Assembly: GCA_004802725.1 (NCBI GenBank)
Contig: SGPM01000079.1
Coordinates: forward strand, 27,442-91,441
Direction of reading: 5' to 3'
DNA from: Antrodiella citrinella
Lineage: Eukaryota > Basidiomycota > Agaricomycetes > Polyporales > Steccherinaceae
DNA length: 64,000 nucleotides
Below the pieces are notes generated by a model, which saw only the letters and a program-made list of their open reading frames with translations, searched no databases and had not been told where the DNA came from. Below, in pieces: positions 12,264 to 25,130 of this stretch. Each line of letters begins with the position of its first letter. Within the stretch, counting starts at the first letter, position 1. The translations under genes and the position numbers were made by a program.

Positions 12264-14614
12264 ATGGGCACCATCTGTCTATCCCTTGCTCCCATTTTGC
12301 GTTGCCAGTCCCTCAACCGAATTCAGTCAGCAGTGCTCTTCATCCCCCCGGCGGTGGAGATTATGTTTTCGGTGACTTTAGTGGTAGCTAAGAAGGGCAA
12401 GGACAGGTGCGTCGTGGCATGATTATACCTTTGCGCCATACTCACGATGAGGGTCGGTTTGTAGGGACCACTTGTTCCTCGCTGGCGAAGGTCTTGCTTA
12501 TGCTATGCTGACACTCCTTGACTTGCTTACTCACCTTCTACCTGGTGTGAGCAACAACCTCGTGGTATTCAAAGCTCTGGACATATTTGTTGGTAAGCTT
12601 TGATGCGTCTGGGCCCCCTCCAACCTTTGAACTTTGCGATCCACAGGAGCACTCTCGTTCGTCCCCTTGCTGCTTTTCAGCTTGTTTCTACTGCGTTTCA
12701 CCACTCGCGAAATCATCCCTTCCCTTCCCAAACGCTTCCAGCAAGTCGTCAAGTACACTTTGACCGTCTTGCCCTTCTTCGTAGTGCTATTCAATCAGCT
12801 TGGCTCATTCCTCACTATCTCATATCGTGAGTGCGGTAGTCTGTGATGACGCTCCTGTCTCCTTATCGCCATTCTCTCCAGGTGACTTGGACCATGCGGG
12901 GAAACCGATCATCGCAGTCGGATTTACCAACCCGACGGTCAGATCTTTTATGGATGGTTTGGTCCTAGTGCTCTTCGTCATCTTCCAAGCCCTCAACTTC
13001 TGTGGCGTATTCCTACGTCTTGTGAAAGCTTTCCTGAATCAGCGTCAGATCGATATCACCGACAGAGGCGCTGACAATCAAGCCCATCTGTTTAATGGGC
13101 TCGGATGGATCGCCGCCGGGATCAAACTGGGTGCGGTGGAGGGGCTCATTGGGTTCGCTGCAGGTGGTTTCGGCGAAGCCCTCACTAGACGTATCCTCCG
13201 ATTCTTGGGCAGGGCGTGTTTGATTATCGGTGTACTGAAAGGGTAAGTGTTCAACGTTGGCTAGGTTCGTTTGAACCCAAACTGACTCCTGTGATTTAGA
13301 GTGGACACCGTAGAGGACTTCAGACTCTTCCGTTTCCATGAAAAGAACCCAAGGCGTAGATCTGCACTTCTCGCCTTGATATCCAACCCGCGCAACAGTA
13401 CTTTCCAACAAATTGGAGGATACGATTTCCATCCAGGAATGGTCATCCCTGCCGCTATCGCCAGCATCACAACTGTACCGATCGCTTCTCCTTTGCTCTC
13501 ACCGAATCGGACTCTCAATTACGGAGAGAAGAGCCGGTACTCAGAGATCAAGTTCACTTCGCCTTTGGTCTCCATTCGTCGAGGTCGCGGCCGTGCGCCC
13601 ACCTTGGAACTGTCCAGAATCTCCGACCTCAACTTCCTCTCACCGTTCAGATCCACATTCGATCGTACCAGTAGTCGCACGTCGTCGATCAACCCGGAGA
13701 AACCGCGACCACACTCTGCGTTGTTATACACTTTCCCCAGTATGGCATCAGCTCTCACCTCGCCGTCACCAGCTTTGATTGGTAACCGGCATACTATGGC
13801 GGGCGTGTCCTCTGAGTACTCGCGACACAAGCCAAAACGGAGCAGCGTAACATTACCAAATAGGACGTCTGCCGTCAGCACCTCGTCAGATTCCTTCGCA
13901 GTTGTTCGGTCCTTGGCCAATCAGTTCCCTGGCATACCACCCAGAGTCACGCCTGCCTCTCGCCAGTCGACGATCGATGATGCTCTGAAGCTCATGGAGG
14001 CTGAGGAGGAGCTGTACCCCGTTGTCGGCGTCTCCCGCACGATGAGCGATCGGAGTTCGAAGAGTGGGTTGGTCAGGAGAAGCAGCTCTGTGAAGCGTAA
14101 GCCTGTGCCGAAGCCGAAGGACAGGTCGCAAGATGAGAGCGTTCGAGGGTTCCCTCACCTGTCGGCTATCCCGCACGGGCACGCTCCCATCCGCACACCC
14201 GCAGCGTCTGAAGACGTTCACACCCACGACGTTCTACCTCCTCCGTCGCCTGTGTCCCCGAATATGCGTCGGTACACATCCCCGGAGACCCACGTCGTCA
14301 CCGACTTCGACAACAACTTCCGGACGGAAAGGGAAACGGCAAGCGTCGGCGGGTCACCTCAGCGTCGATCAGAGAAAAGAGCGGCGCGCATCAAGAGCGT
14401 CGGGAGTGTCCCGCGCCGTCGCACCCCGGTGCCCACGCAGACCTTCACCCGCGAGAGCGCCGTCGCTGAGTGGTTCAGGTTGTCGCACAAGAGTCCTGAG
14501 GATGTGGATATGGAGGGATCGGACGCGAGCACGATTGTTTCGTTGTCGGATGAGAGGGTGAGGCAGTCGATGAGGTCGTTGGAGGCGGGAGAGAGTTACA
14601 TTGACTATCGTTGA
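12264..14614 (+). CDS. Multi-pass membrane protein with long disordered cytosolic tail
   Basis: An in-frame ATG at 12264 lies upstream of the more obvious ATG at 12354. I prefer the former because it keeps the first hydrophobic segment (SAVLFIPPAVEIMFSVTLVV) whole. Five or so exons give a product of roughly 640 residues. The N-terminal third has about six hydrophobic segments, including LVVFKALDIFVGALSFVPLL, TLTVLPFFVVLFNQLGSFLT and SFMDGLVLVLFVIFQALNF. The remaining 430 residues, in one large exon from about 13301, are Ser/Pro/Arg-rich and look disordered, with candidate phosphosites. The architecture resembles Agaricomycete-specific transmembrane proteins of unknown role. I do not recognise a named family. 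All frames join cleanly. Confidence 0.75.
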
Positions 14615-15239
14615 GTATCGTCGGACCGTTCTGAAGCTTGAAGCTTGCTCGGAACCCGTTTGTTTTGTTCAGGTCTTACTGGGTGTCAGTCCTTGAATAC
14701 TATGCAATACGCATCGCGCAATGGCGCGTTCGTCGTACACTTGTAGCAAAACCTGCGCCATACAGAGGGTCGGATGTGGGAGCAACGACTTGTTTTGGTT
14801 CGTCAGAAACGATACTCATAGAGGCCCCCGTGCTGAGGAAATTAGTAGACTGCTTGAAAAACGAGCTCGTCGGTGCGTTTGGGGTGCTCTTGCAGCTCTT
14901 GAACTTCTATTGAAAGTCGTCAGTTGGTTGCGTGACAAAGTGGTAACGATGTTATGGTACATCAGCGGATCAGGAAGCTCACAAGATTATAGAGAACATG
15001 GAGAGGATACACATCCCGGCATTGTTTTGGCGTACTTGACGACTCCGTGTGAACCGTTTCCGACAACATATATAGTCTGCAGGGCTTCATGCGTGATGAT
15101 TCATGGCTCGACCTCTTCTACAGGACGCGATACCTTGTCGGTACAGTGCTGAGGAATGTCCTTGGATGTGAACGTAATTCAGCACCTTGTATCTAGGCTG
15201 GAGGCTACTTCGACAAGCCACCTAGCGTCCGCATCCTCC
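14615..15239. other. Intergenic, no supported gene
   Basis: The ORF at 14721-15152 has a Cys-rich start but no family match and no supporting splice sites. I read this stretch as 3' flank of the membrane protein gene plus unassigned sequence. Confidence 0.35.
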
Positions 15240-16201
15240 TGTGATTTCCTGTATTGAGCACGGTCGGTGGTTTCCTCTTGATCAGGAACGACTGGGCACG
15301 GACAAAGTCCCGCACCACGTCGCGCTCTTCATGGTGCAGTAACAACAGGTGACCGTGCGCATCATCGCCATGCGCGCATCGTACATCGACTTGGCATCCG
15401 GAGTATAATCGATCGAACTCAATTCGATGAGACGTCGTCCGGGAATGTGCTCATGAAGCCCTGGTAGAGAGCGTAGATGACCATATGGACTCCAGGTGGA
15501 CATCGCGAGGCACCTGAGGCTGAGTTCCCTCGAGTTCAACCAAAGCCATGAACTGAAACACACGATGCACGATCAGTTGTTTGCGCAGTCTTTACACAGC
15601 AAGACTTACTACGTACCGATGTGTCCCTTCGGAGGTCACCAGTCAACTCAGATGCAATAATGAAACCGTCTCCATCGACTTCCGAGGTCGCAAGAATAAT
15701 GACATCCTTACCTGCTTCTGAAAAAAGAAAGAAAAGTCCCAGGGTGACTTTCTAATACTCGGAGAGATATTCATGACCTAAACACCGTCCAGTCCCCCTG
15801 AGAAATCACATTGATTCGGATCATACACGCCTTTAGTTATGGCTCGAAGACTGAGCGTAAGTTCCCCCGGTGCACCGTGACGGTACCACTGACAGCACAT
15901 ACCAGAACTCATTCTTCTGCGTCTGTACAAACATCCGAGTCGATATAGTCACCATCTTCAAACTGCTCAGCATTTCCAACTGTTTCGCATATATATGCTG
16001 GCTGAGATCGTGAGTCCGGGTTGCTTCGGCCTCATCATTCAACAAGGTTTGGAGCTCCGAGTGTTGTAGTTCCAACATCCTAGATTCCTCTTCTTTGTCA
16101 ATCGACGGCGACATTCCGTCGCTGGCATATTCCATTGACGAATGTTGCATCAGTTGTTTCCAATCGATAGGCCGTCCGAAAACTATGCACGTAAAGTCCA
16201 C
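15240..16201 (-). pseudogene. Unidentified multi-exon gene remnant
   Basis: On the minus strand several coding-like blocks can be joined by good GT-AG sites. The first starts just after an acceptor near 16190 and contains GMSPSIDKEEESRMLELQHS, then THDLSQHIYAKQLEMLSSLK. It splices at about 15900 to a block with ITKGVYDPNQCDFSGGLDG, then to EAGKDVIILATSEVDGDGF and IIASELTGDLRRDTS near 15640-15725. The next block (FMALVELEGTQPQVPRDV, about 15500-15550) runs into a stop, and later text survives only in other frames. No ATG is available at the 5' end (16201 is GTG). I do not recognise the family. I infer a decayed gene, but a mis-modelled real gene is possible. Confidence 0.3.
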
Positions 16202-16509
16202 CGCAAAGTGGAGAATAGCTGAATGGTTGCATTAACCCGACCTTACAGTTCTGGGGACAGAATGACTCGAGAGGTACACAGTATTAGTAAGAAAAATCCG
16301 AAAAATTTGTAGTGTTGCAACATTTTCAGTACATAGGTCATCGAACGGGAGCGGGTTTTAAATTATTACCCCATAGCAAGTCTACAGTCTTTCTAAGCCC
16401 GCGTCGAAGCCAGTGGGAGTACAGAGTGTTTGCGTGGACAATGTTACAATATTGGCCATTCTTGTTGATTGTTGAGGTGTCGGACTTCAAATTGCTGAGA
16501 ATACTGCGA

Positions 16510-16782
16510 TTCCGAAACGGGAAGGGATGCTCGTCGTGGTAATCACGCCGTCGTTCCGAAACGGCTTAACTACAGACGATCGACGCGGCAGCTCATCGGA
16601 TTATTAAGGTTAGCCACGCAGACTACCGAAACGGGAAGGGATGCTCATGGTACTAATCACGACGTCGTTCCGAAACGGGAAGGGATGCTCGTGGTAATCC
16701 CGCCGTCGTTCCGAAACGGGAAGGGATGCTCGTGGTAATCACGCCGTCGTTCCGAAACGGGAAGGGATGCTCGTGGTAATCA
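16510..16782. repeat. 41-bp minisatellite
   Basis: A unit starting TTCCGAAACGGGAAGGGATG and ending CGCCGTCG recurs. Copies at 16668, 16709 and 16750 are exactly 41 bp apart and nearly identical. A diverged copy starts near 16625, and a 44-bp variant starts at 16510. The 16510 copy is followed by a partial unit and then about 60 bp of unrelated sequence. The array ends about 295 bp upstream of the ABC transporter ATG. Confidence 0.95.
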
Positions 16783-17076
16783 TGATGCCGACGGACCGTG
16801 TCACTCCTAACCCCTGATAGTGTCCTGCCATTGGCCAATGTACCCGCCCGAGCGCAAGCCGAACCGATCTTTGATCGAAAATCTTAGATGTTCCTACTTG
16901 AGACAGGCCATGTCATGTTTCATTTTAGTGTGGCGTTATGTTCCTTCCCGCTTCACAATGCGCGCATCTCCGCCGGCGATTGTCGGGTTATTCTGGATAG
17001 AGACATGACTTAATTAGCGCATTGGCATAGGTTCGAGTTTTCCAAGTTTTCCAACTTGAACCCACTCTTCTCAGTC

Positions 17077-20000
17077 ATGGCCGACGATGCAGCCCATAGG
17101 CAGTCTCCCGGCCGCAAACATCGACTTAGCGATGCCCGCTCAGTTGATGTCGACTTCTTCGACCCAGAAGGGGTCAGCGAATTACGAAGGGAATTGAGCC
17201 GTGCTTCTGAGGGGCAGCTTGGTACGCAAGCTAAAGACTTCGAGTCCGAGTCGAGCCATACGGTGCATGAGGAACCGTTCAACCTGGAGACCACTTTACG
17301 AGGCATCATGGAGAGGTGAGTACTCACAGTCCTTTTGAGACACAGGATACTGAGTTTGACAACCAGGCTGGATGAGTCCGACATTCAGAGGCGCGAACTC
17401 GGCGTCATGTTCAAGGACCTACGCGTCGTCGGTCTGGGTGCAACGGCATCACATCAAGCTACTCTTGGTTCTTTCCTGAATCCTTTCAATATTTCCGGCG
17501 CCATCAAGCAGTTCAGACATCCTGTACTTAGGGATATTCTGCAAGGATTTGAAGGCGTCGTTCGTCCGGGGGAGATGCTTCGTAAGCCTACAGCGATCCA
17601 CACTCATCGGCTATCTCTGACGCATTGTTTGTTATGACAGTTGTACTTGGTAGCCCTGGCGCTGGTTGCACGACATTGTTGCGCGTTCTAGCCAATCAAC
17701 GACATGAATATCATTCCGTCGAGGGAACCACACACTACGACTCATTCAGTCCCGCCGACATCGAGAACCTTTACCGCGGCGATGTTCAGTATTGCCCAGA
17801 AGACGACGTCCATTTCCCCACCCTCACTGTTGAGCAGACGCTGACCTTTGCTGCGAAGACGCGTACTCCACACAAGCGGCCCGATGAAGAATCAAGAGAC
17901 GTCCATATCAAACGCATGGTACATATCTTGACGACCGTGTTCGGACTTCGTCATGTCCGGAATACGTTCGTCGGAGATGCGTCAATACGGGGAGTATCTG
18001 GTGGTGAGAAGAAGCGAGTCAGTATCGCCGAGACTTTGGCAACACTGAGTCGTCTTACATGTTGGGATAAGTGAGTATTCCTCGTGCTTAGCGATCCCAC
18101 AGGAATGCTAACGTGCGCCTGATTCTAGCTCTACACGAGGTCTCGATGCTGCCACAGCCTTAGAATTCGTGCAAGCTCTCCGCATTACCACGGATATTGG
18201 CAACCAGTCCACCCTCGTATCGATATATCAAGTCGGAGAATCCCTCTATCGCCTGTTCAACAAGGTATGCGTCATCTACGAAGGTCGGATGGTGTACTTC
18301 GGCCCCGTCGAACGGGCCCGCCAGTATTTCATCGATATGGGATACGAACCCGCCAACAGGCAAACCACTTCTGATTTTATCGTCGCAGTCACTGATCCCA
18401 ACGAACGTATTGTTCGCGTCGGGTTTGAGAACAAGGTCCCTCGTACCCCCAGCGAATTTGCCGATTACTTCCAGAAGTCGCAACTTGGCGCGGATAACCG
18501 GGCAGATATCGACTCCTATGAACATGAGCACGTAAACAAGGACCACAAGAGGAAAAGCTATCGCCAGAGCGTCGTTCAAGATCACGCACGTCACACGCGT
18601 CGCCAAAGTCCTTACATTACATCCATTCCAATGCAAGCGAGGGCTTTGATGATCAGACGAGTGCAGATCCTCAAGGGCGGCTTCCTTGCACCTCTAATTG
18701 AAATGATGTATGTGATTTTTCACTCGTCGTTTTATGATCATTTTGACATTGTTCATAGGTCGTTCGTATCTCTAGCCATCATTATTGGTACTATATACTG
18801 GCGACTTTCCGACCAAACTAGCACCTTCTTCTCTCGTGGTGGTGCTGTATTCTTGTAGGTCATCCCTCCATTTCCGCCGTTATTTGACGGATACTCACCA
18901 TTGTACACAGCTCGCCTCTGTTCTCCGCTGTCCTCACTATGGCTGAAATTTCAGCACTCTATACGCAACGGCCGATCATTCTCCGTCAGTCAAGAGCAGC
19001 TATGTATCATCCTTTCGTCGACGCGCTGGCCCTTACCCTTGTGGATATGCCTATCACATTTTTCATCATCACCATGTACTCCATTGTGCTGTACTTCTTC
19101 GTGGGTTTACGACAAGAAGCGGGGAATTTCTTGTGAGCCGTGGTCTGTTTCATTCATTGCATGACGCTTACCATCCCTCTCCAGCTTCTTCCTGTTGGTT
19201 GTCTTCCTTATGACTCTCACCATGAAAGCGTTCTTCCGCACACTTGCTGCAGGGTTCGCGTCTCCTGCTCCTGCACAATCGGTTGCTGGTGTCACCGTCC
19301 TCGGAATAATAGCATACACCGGCTATACGATCCCTCAACCCTCTATGATCGGCGCCCTGAAATGGCTGACGTGGATCAATGTGCGTATTCAGCATGTCTT
19401 GCCCCTGCTCCTGCGACTGACTATCTGGTTATGATCAGCCTGTAAGATATGGTTTCGAAGCGCTCTTGGTGAACGAGTTCCATGCGTTGACCGGGCAATG
19501 TTCCGTCCTCGTGCCTTCGGGTCCTGGATACGATGGGATTACGGCTGTCAATCAAGTATGCAATACGGTCGGATCCATCACTGGTCAGACAGTCGTCAGT
19601 GGAGATCGATACGTTGAAGAATCTTTCGCTTATTCCTTCAGTCATATGTGGCGGGTAAGCGAATTGCGACTGCTTGCTGTTGTATACGTCGTCTCATGTT
19701 TTCTACTAGAACTTCGGCATCCTTGTTGGGTTCAACTTATTCTTCATCTTCACCTATCTCTTCCTCACGGAGTTCAGTTCGAGCTCTTCCCGTCAATCCT
19801 CCGCAATGCTGTTCAAGCGCGGCTCTAAGCCCTCAGTTCTCCAGGAAGCTGAGGCCGAGGTCAAGAGTTCCGACATCGAGAAGTCTACCAGTTCCACGGG
19901 GTCCAGATCTTTTATAAAACAAAAAGATAGATCGCGTGTATCTGTAGTCGAAGCTCCAGCAATGACTGACGTCTTCTCATGGCAACACTTGAACTACACT

Positions 20001-22341
20001 GTTCCCCTCGGACGTGGAAATCAGAGAAAGCTATTGGACAATGTCTCGGGGTATGTTGCTCCCGGAAAGTTGACAGCGCTGGTTGGTTCGTCAGGAGCGG
20101 GAAAGGTACAGTCGCATTACCAACTCTTTCGATTGATTACCGCTTATACCGATTGACTCAGACTACATTGCTTAATACGCTGGCGCAGAGGGTTGATACT
20201 GGTGTCATTACCGGCGACCGGCTTATCAACGGCCATCCAATTCCACCAGATTTCCAAGCGCAGACGTGAGTAACATGCCCAACACGCGTACACTTTGATT
20301 ACTGACTATTATCACAGTGGATATGTGCAACAGATGGATTCGCATGAACCAAGAAGTACTGTCCGCGAAGCACTTCTATTCTCAGCAAAGCTTCGTCAGC
20401 CCGCAAATGTACCCTTGTCCGAAAAGAAGGCCTAGTGAGTGTCGTCCACATCGATCGCTTCGCGTTCTGACTGATGAGTTTACCTCTTCAGTGTCGAGGA
20501 ATGCTTGAAGATGTGTGGACTTGAAGCTTACGCCGATGCCATCGTCGGCTCCTTGAGTGTGGAACACCGCAAGCGGACGACCATAGGAGTGGAACTTGCT
20601 GCGAAACCGCGACTACTCCTCTTCCTCGACGAGCCTACATCCGGCCTGGATGCTCAAAGCGCTTGGGCTATTCTGTCTTTCCTGCGTGGTCTCGCAGATA
20701 GCGGCCAAGCCATTCTTTGCACGTACGTCTTCTTTCGTACTCAGGTTCATGATTTCCAAGACTTATGTTCATTCCAGCATTCACCAGCCTTCTGCCGAGC
20801 TTTTCGGAGTTTTCGATCGGTTGCTTCTGCTTCGCAAAGGGGGACAGACCGTGTACTTCGGCGATCTCGGTCATCACTGCGTCACTTTGATCGATTACTT
20901 CCAACGGCAGGGTGCACGCGAGTGCAGTCCTGATGAAAACCCGTGAGTGCCACGTTATCTGTGTGTGAAGCTGGTACTGAGTTGCCTGGTTGTAGGGCTG
21001 AATATATTCTTGACGTCACTGGCGCAGGTGCTACTGCCCAGACCGACAAGGATTGGCATGATATTTGGAAAAATTCGGCAGAGGCCTTGGGAGTGCAAGA
21101 GGAAATTGAACAAATCCATGCTGAAGGTCGCAGTCGCGCTGCAGTGCAAGCCACATACAAGAGTGAATTCGCGGCCTCTTGGGGGTACCAGTTCGTCACC
21201 TTGTTCGCTCGCGACTGCCAAGCGCACTGGAGATATCCTAGCTACCTCATTGGCAAGGTCGCGCTGAACATCGCGACCGGACTCCTCATCGGTTTTACCT
21301 TCTTCAAAGCCGACGATAGTATCCAAGGCACTCAGAACAAGGTGTTCTCGATCTTCATCGCCACTATCATCGCCGTCCCCTCTTCCAATCTACTTCAAGT
21401 ACCGTTCATCGCCATGCGTAGCGTATATGAAATTCGGGAACGACCTAGCAGGATGTACAGTTGGACGGCCCTCGTCGCCTCTCAGATCAGCGCCGATATC
21501 CCTTGGAACATTTTGGGATCTTCTATCTTTTTCCTGTGCTTGTTTTGGACCGTGGGCTTCTCTACGGGACGTGGAGGGTACACCTATTTTGTGATCGGTG
21601 TCATCTTCCCTATCTACTACACCACCATCAGTCAAGCCATCGCCGCCGCGTCACCGGATGCGGAGATCGCTGCATTGTTGTTCAACTTCTTCCTCACGCT
21701 CGTCATTGTATTGTAAGTGTTTTGCTTACTATCAGCACCGAAGCATCGCGGTCGCTCACTATCTTGATTACAGTGACGGTGTGTTCCAGCCTTATCATCA
21801 GCTTGGCTGGTGGAAGTGGATGGTTCGTCTGTCGCCGTTCACGTACTTCGTCGAGGGTTTAGTTGGTCAAGGTTCGTGTCTAATGGTCTGTCGAATGAGA
21901 GAATTATCCTGACGGGTCGTCTTTTTCTAGCGGTTGGCGGTTTCGACATCAATTGTGCAGCGAAGGAACTCATGCAGGTCAATCCTCCGTCGGGCCAGAC
22001 TTGTCAATCCTTCCTATCGACCTACATTACCAACAACGGGGGTTTCATCACCAATCCTAACGCCAGCTCTGCTTGCGAGTATTGTCAGTACCGTACTACC
22101 GATGCCTTCCTCGGTACCACCTTCAATATCAAGTACAACCACCATTGGAGAGATTTAGGCCTCACGTTGGTATACATCGTTTTCAATGTGAGTCGCAGCG
22201 TACTCTCTCATCATTTATTTATGTCTCTGATTTGCATTGTCCTCTCAGATCGCAGCTGTCTTCTGTTGCACGTACATCTTCCGTATTCAAAAGGGCAACC
22301 TCTTCCGGGCATTGAAGCAACGACTGGCACACCGCAAATAG
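17077..22341 (+). CDS. PDR-type (ABCG) ABC transporter, full size
   Basis: Plasma-membrane ATP-driven efflux pump of the pleiotropic drug resistance family (Pdr5/Cdr1 type), domain order NBD1-TMD1-NBD2-TMD2. The ATG at 17077 is the first true start (the longer frame upstream opens with TTG). NBD1 has the PDR-typical Walker A with Cys replacing Lys ([12 protein letters not shown]), signature [13 protein letters not shown], and [12 protein letters not shown] formed across the intron at about 18072. NBD2 has a canonical Walker A (GSSGAGK, then [10 protein letters not shown] across an intron), the degenerate signature [15 protein letters not shown], and [16 protein letters not shown]. The TMD blocks carry ABC2-membrane and PDR_CDR features, including [20 protein letters not shown] and an extracellular Cys cluster before the last helix. 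About 18 exons all join in frame. The stop TAG is at 22339-22341. The substrate cannot be read from sequence. Confidence 0.96.
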
Positions 22342-23849
22342 ATTTATTAGTACATATTTCCAACTTAGCAATCTCCGTTGTACGGAAGTAACGTAGAGAT
22401 TCCCATAGAAGACATTCCCTAGATAGACTCACTTGGTACGCGACCTTAGAAACACTTGGAAAATTCAAAGTCAAAAGTATCTTCTGTTGAGCATAGTCCG
22501 CGTCCATAGTATATGACACCCTGGGTATGTTGTGTCGCTGTAAGCAATAAAAATAGTTAACCCCAACACCCTCTATCACACACCGACCCTCACTCGCACG
22601 CATCTCAGGCTCACTCTCTTCGGAGAGGTATGTCGTACATCATGTACTCCCGTTTCACTTTCGTCCACGCTTCATTTGCCGTGGGCTTTAATCGGGGAGT
22701 GTTCTGTAAAACGGAGTGGGATACTCCGGCCCACCTAGTGACTCTGCCCTCGTTGTGGTGGTGGTGGGGGATGGCATTGCGCAGCTCTCGTAGTAGCTTA
22801 TTCTCTCTCTCTCTTACTCACTTCCTTCTCTGTTCATCACTCCCCCCTTCCCATTGTCCGCACGCACTAGTCAGGCTAGCTCCGGAGTTGATTGTAATCT
22901 GTTCTACACACACTCTTTTAATTCCCTCTCAGGTCGTATAGTTATGTGTAAACGTTATGAGACATTAGGTCTCGTAGCATAATAAACATGGATCCAAAAA
23001 AAATAGTCAATTCGTCTTCAGCTGAACAGTGAGTTTCGAATAAGAAACATAGGAAGACGCATTGGTCGTGGACGATGGTTATGATGTGCATATAATATAA
23101 TGGAGACCTGTTCAAGTGCCTCAACCCTTCTGCCACTGCATCAAATTTCCAGTCTTCTTCCCACTGGTAGCTGCCTTTCTTCCCCGAGTCGCCGTGCCAG
23201 CAATCGGGTGAGCATCGTCCCCGGAGCAATTTGAACCAGTGGATTAGGTCTGAGAAGACTCGTGTAGCCAGTCCGTTCAGAGCTCACAAAAAGGGAGGAA
23301 AGTGAGCTTGCGAACGCTGGTGCTCTCGTCCAAAACGGATGGGGACGAGCCTAGGATCCGGGATCTAACCTGCACTGACGAACGTCGTCCGGTGGGAGAG
23401 CCAGCCACGAACCCGGGCGGTGGACATGTCTCTACCAGATGGCTGAGAACGGTCGGCGGACAAGACGCACCCATGAAACTTCACTGTTTCTTGAGTCTGA
23501 TTCGTGGGTCCAGTAGAGACATGTTATCAAGGGTAGAGCTGCCGAGTAGAGTATCTACCTAAGGGCTACCGAGGCGGATACGGTCATCGTGTGATCGGGA
23601 TGCGAGAGTCTCGGTGGACTCCAGTAAGTAGATATATAGGCCGGCATTGCACGGGGAAAGGGCAACCACCTCAAGGGCCATATGGTCGGAAGCATCTACA
23701 CTCATAGCCTACTCGCAACGATGTCCTACTCGTTTCGCAAGTTTCCACAGAGTTTTGCTTCGACTATCTGCTCCGTCTCTGGTTCATAAGAAGTAGCAGA
23801 TGCATAAAATGAGAATAATAAACAATGCGTAAGTACAAAAAGTCCGGAA
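22342..23849. other. 1.5-kb convergent intergenic region with repeat-like sequence
   Basis: The ABC transporter and VPS26 both end into this region. No gene is supported. It holds a hairpin-containing repeat (23274-23352) and, at about 23520-23790, an LTR-like stretch with a TATATAGG promoter-like box near 23632. Confidence 0.4.
23274..23352 (+). repeat. Dispersed hairpin repeat, copy 1
   Basis: About 79 bp, matching the reverse complement of 54395-54467 at roughly 85% with small gaps. The core GCTCTCGTCC, a loop of about 10 nt, then GGGACGAGCC can fold into a stem-loop. The parent element is not identified. Confidence 0.75.
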
Positions 23850-25130
23850 TCAGTTCTGGAAGGCAAAAATGAGCTCAATCTTGTCAGAATGGCGGAGGGT
23901 ATACATACCTCTGGTATCCTGAAGATGGTGATTTCCTGGAAATAACGAATGAGCGTAGACAGGGTGGGAATACGTCAGTAAACGCACCTGCTGCTTGAAA
24001 TATCTCCGGTTCTCTTCGTCGATGAGAACAAGGTTCAAGTAATAGCGAGTGCTGAACTTCTTGTTCACCTCCCGGAACGTTGGTGTCAAGTCGAATCCAC
24101 CTAGGAATAGTCGAATGGGGATCATTTCACCTGTACAATATTATCAGAATACGACTACGCAGTACATAAACGATGCGATTGACTCACCTCGAACGGGGGC
24201 GCCGTCCATGATCTCAAACTTCGTAATCGTTTCGCTCTCGTTGTACTGATTCGGTGGTGAGCCAGTCGTTTCTCGTCGTATAATCGACAGTTCCATGTGC
24301 TTGATCTTGATGCGTACAAGGAGGAAGTAAATTTTGCCGACAATGACATCCTTCAGATGGTATCTGCTCATTGTGAGTACGAATACAGCTCAGACGGACA
24401 ATGCTTACTTGGACTTGTTGTATTCAAATTCAATATGCAAGCAGTCCTCGATACCGACTTCCATCTTGATGGAATTGTTGCTGTCGGGAGGCATTCGGTA
24501 GGAATGGACCCACACATCCCGTTCTTTCGTGACACCTCCCACGCGCCGTGATATCTGGACACGAACAAAGTATCTGGTGTAGACATAAGTATTTCATGCT
24601 GCGCTAACATACAGACTCGAAGTACGCACCTCAGCTTCACATTGATACCTTGGTAGCTCTCATACTGCTTCTCCACGTTCTTGAACATGAACTCAAACGT
24701 TTGCGCTGATCGCAATTCCCCTGGTGCTGCAAGTTCTTGTGACAACGACAAGAACTCATGGTGATGTCCGCGATCATAGAACAGTTCTGTATGGTGAATT
24801 GCATTAGGCATAGCATTAGCAGAAATTACGAGCGAACGCACCGATACTGCCCACAAATTCCACTTTGATTCCCTCGTGTGTGATCTTCTTTCCGTCTCGC
24901 ACGCGTACAGTTACCTATCATACAGACATAGCTCACAGTTCAGTACCACAGGCTGTAGCGAAGGCTGCAATCATATTACTCACCTGACCAGCGACGCCTT
25001 CACCGTCGTAATACACTGGACATCTCACCATAGCATCCTTCTCTCCCTTTATTTCCACAATCTTCCTGGCCTCTTCATCCTCCAGCTTCACTTCCACGTC
25101 GACCGGCGAAGAGAAGAAGTAGGCCGCCAT
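23850..25130 (-). CDS. VPS26: Retromer subunit Vps26
   Basis: Arrestin-fold subunit of the retromer (Vps26-Vps29-Vps35), which returns cargo from endosomes to the Golgi or plasma membrane. The ATG at 25130 gives MAAYFFSSPVDVEVKLEDEE. The following exons carry hallmark Vps26 stretches: [145 protein letters not shown] and FSTRYYLNLVLIDEENRRYF. A last short intron (23856-23908) joins EITIFRIPE to a final residue and the TGA at 23850-23852, giving a short C-terminal tail. Eight or so exons, all in frame. The identification is secure; the last exon is the least certain part. Confidence 0.95.

Noticed and set aside
14721..15152. Cys-containing ORF after the membrane protein gene
   Set aside because: No homologous pattern and no splice support; the Cys spacing fits no zinc finger that I know.
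16510..16782. CRISPR-like array
   Set aside because: The units are directly tandem, without unique spacers, in a eukaryotic genome; it is a minisatellite.
17020..17045. GGTTCGAGTTTTCC as a possible tRNA T-loop
   Set aside because: No matching acceptor stem, D-loop or anticodon arm can be placed around it.
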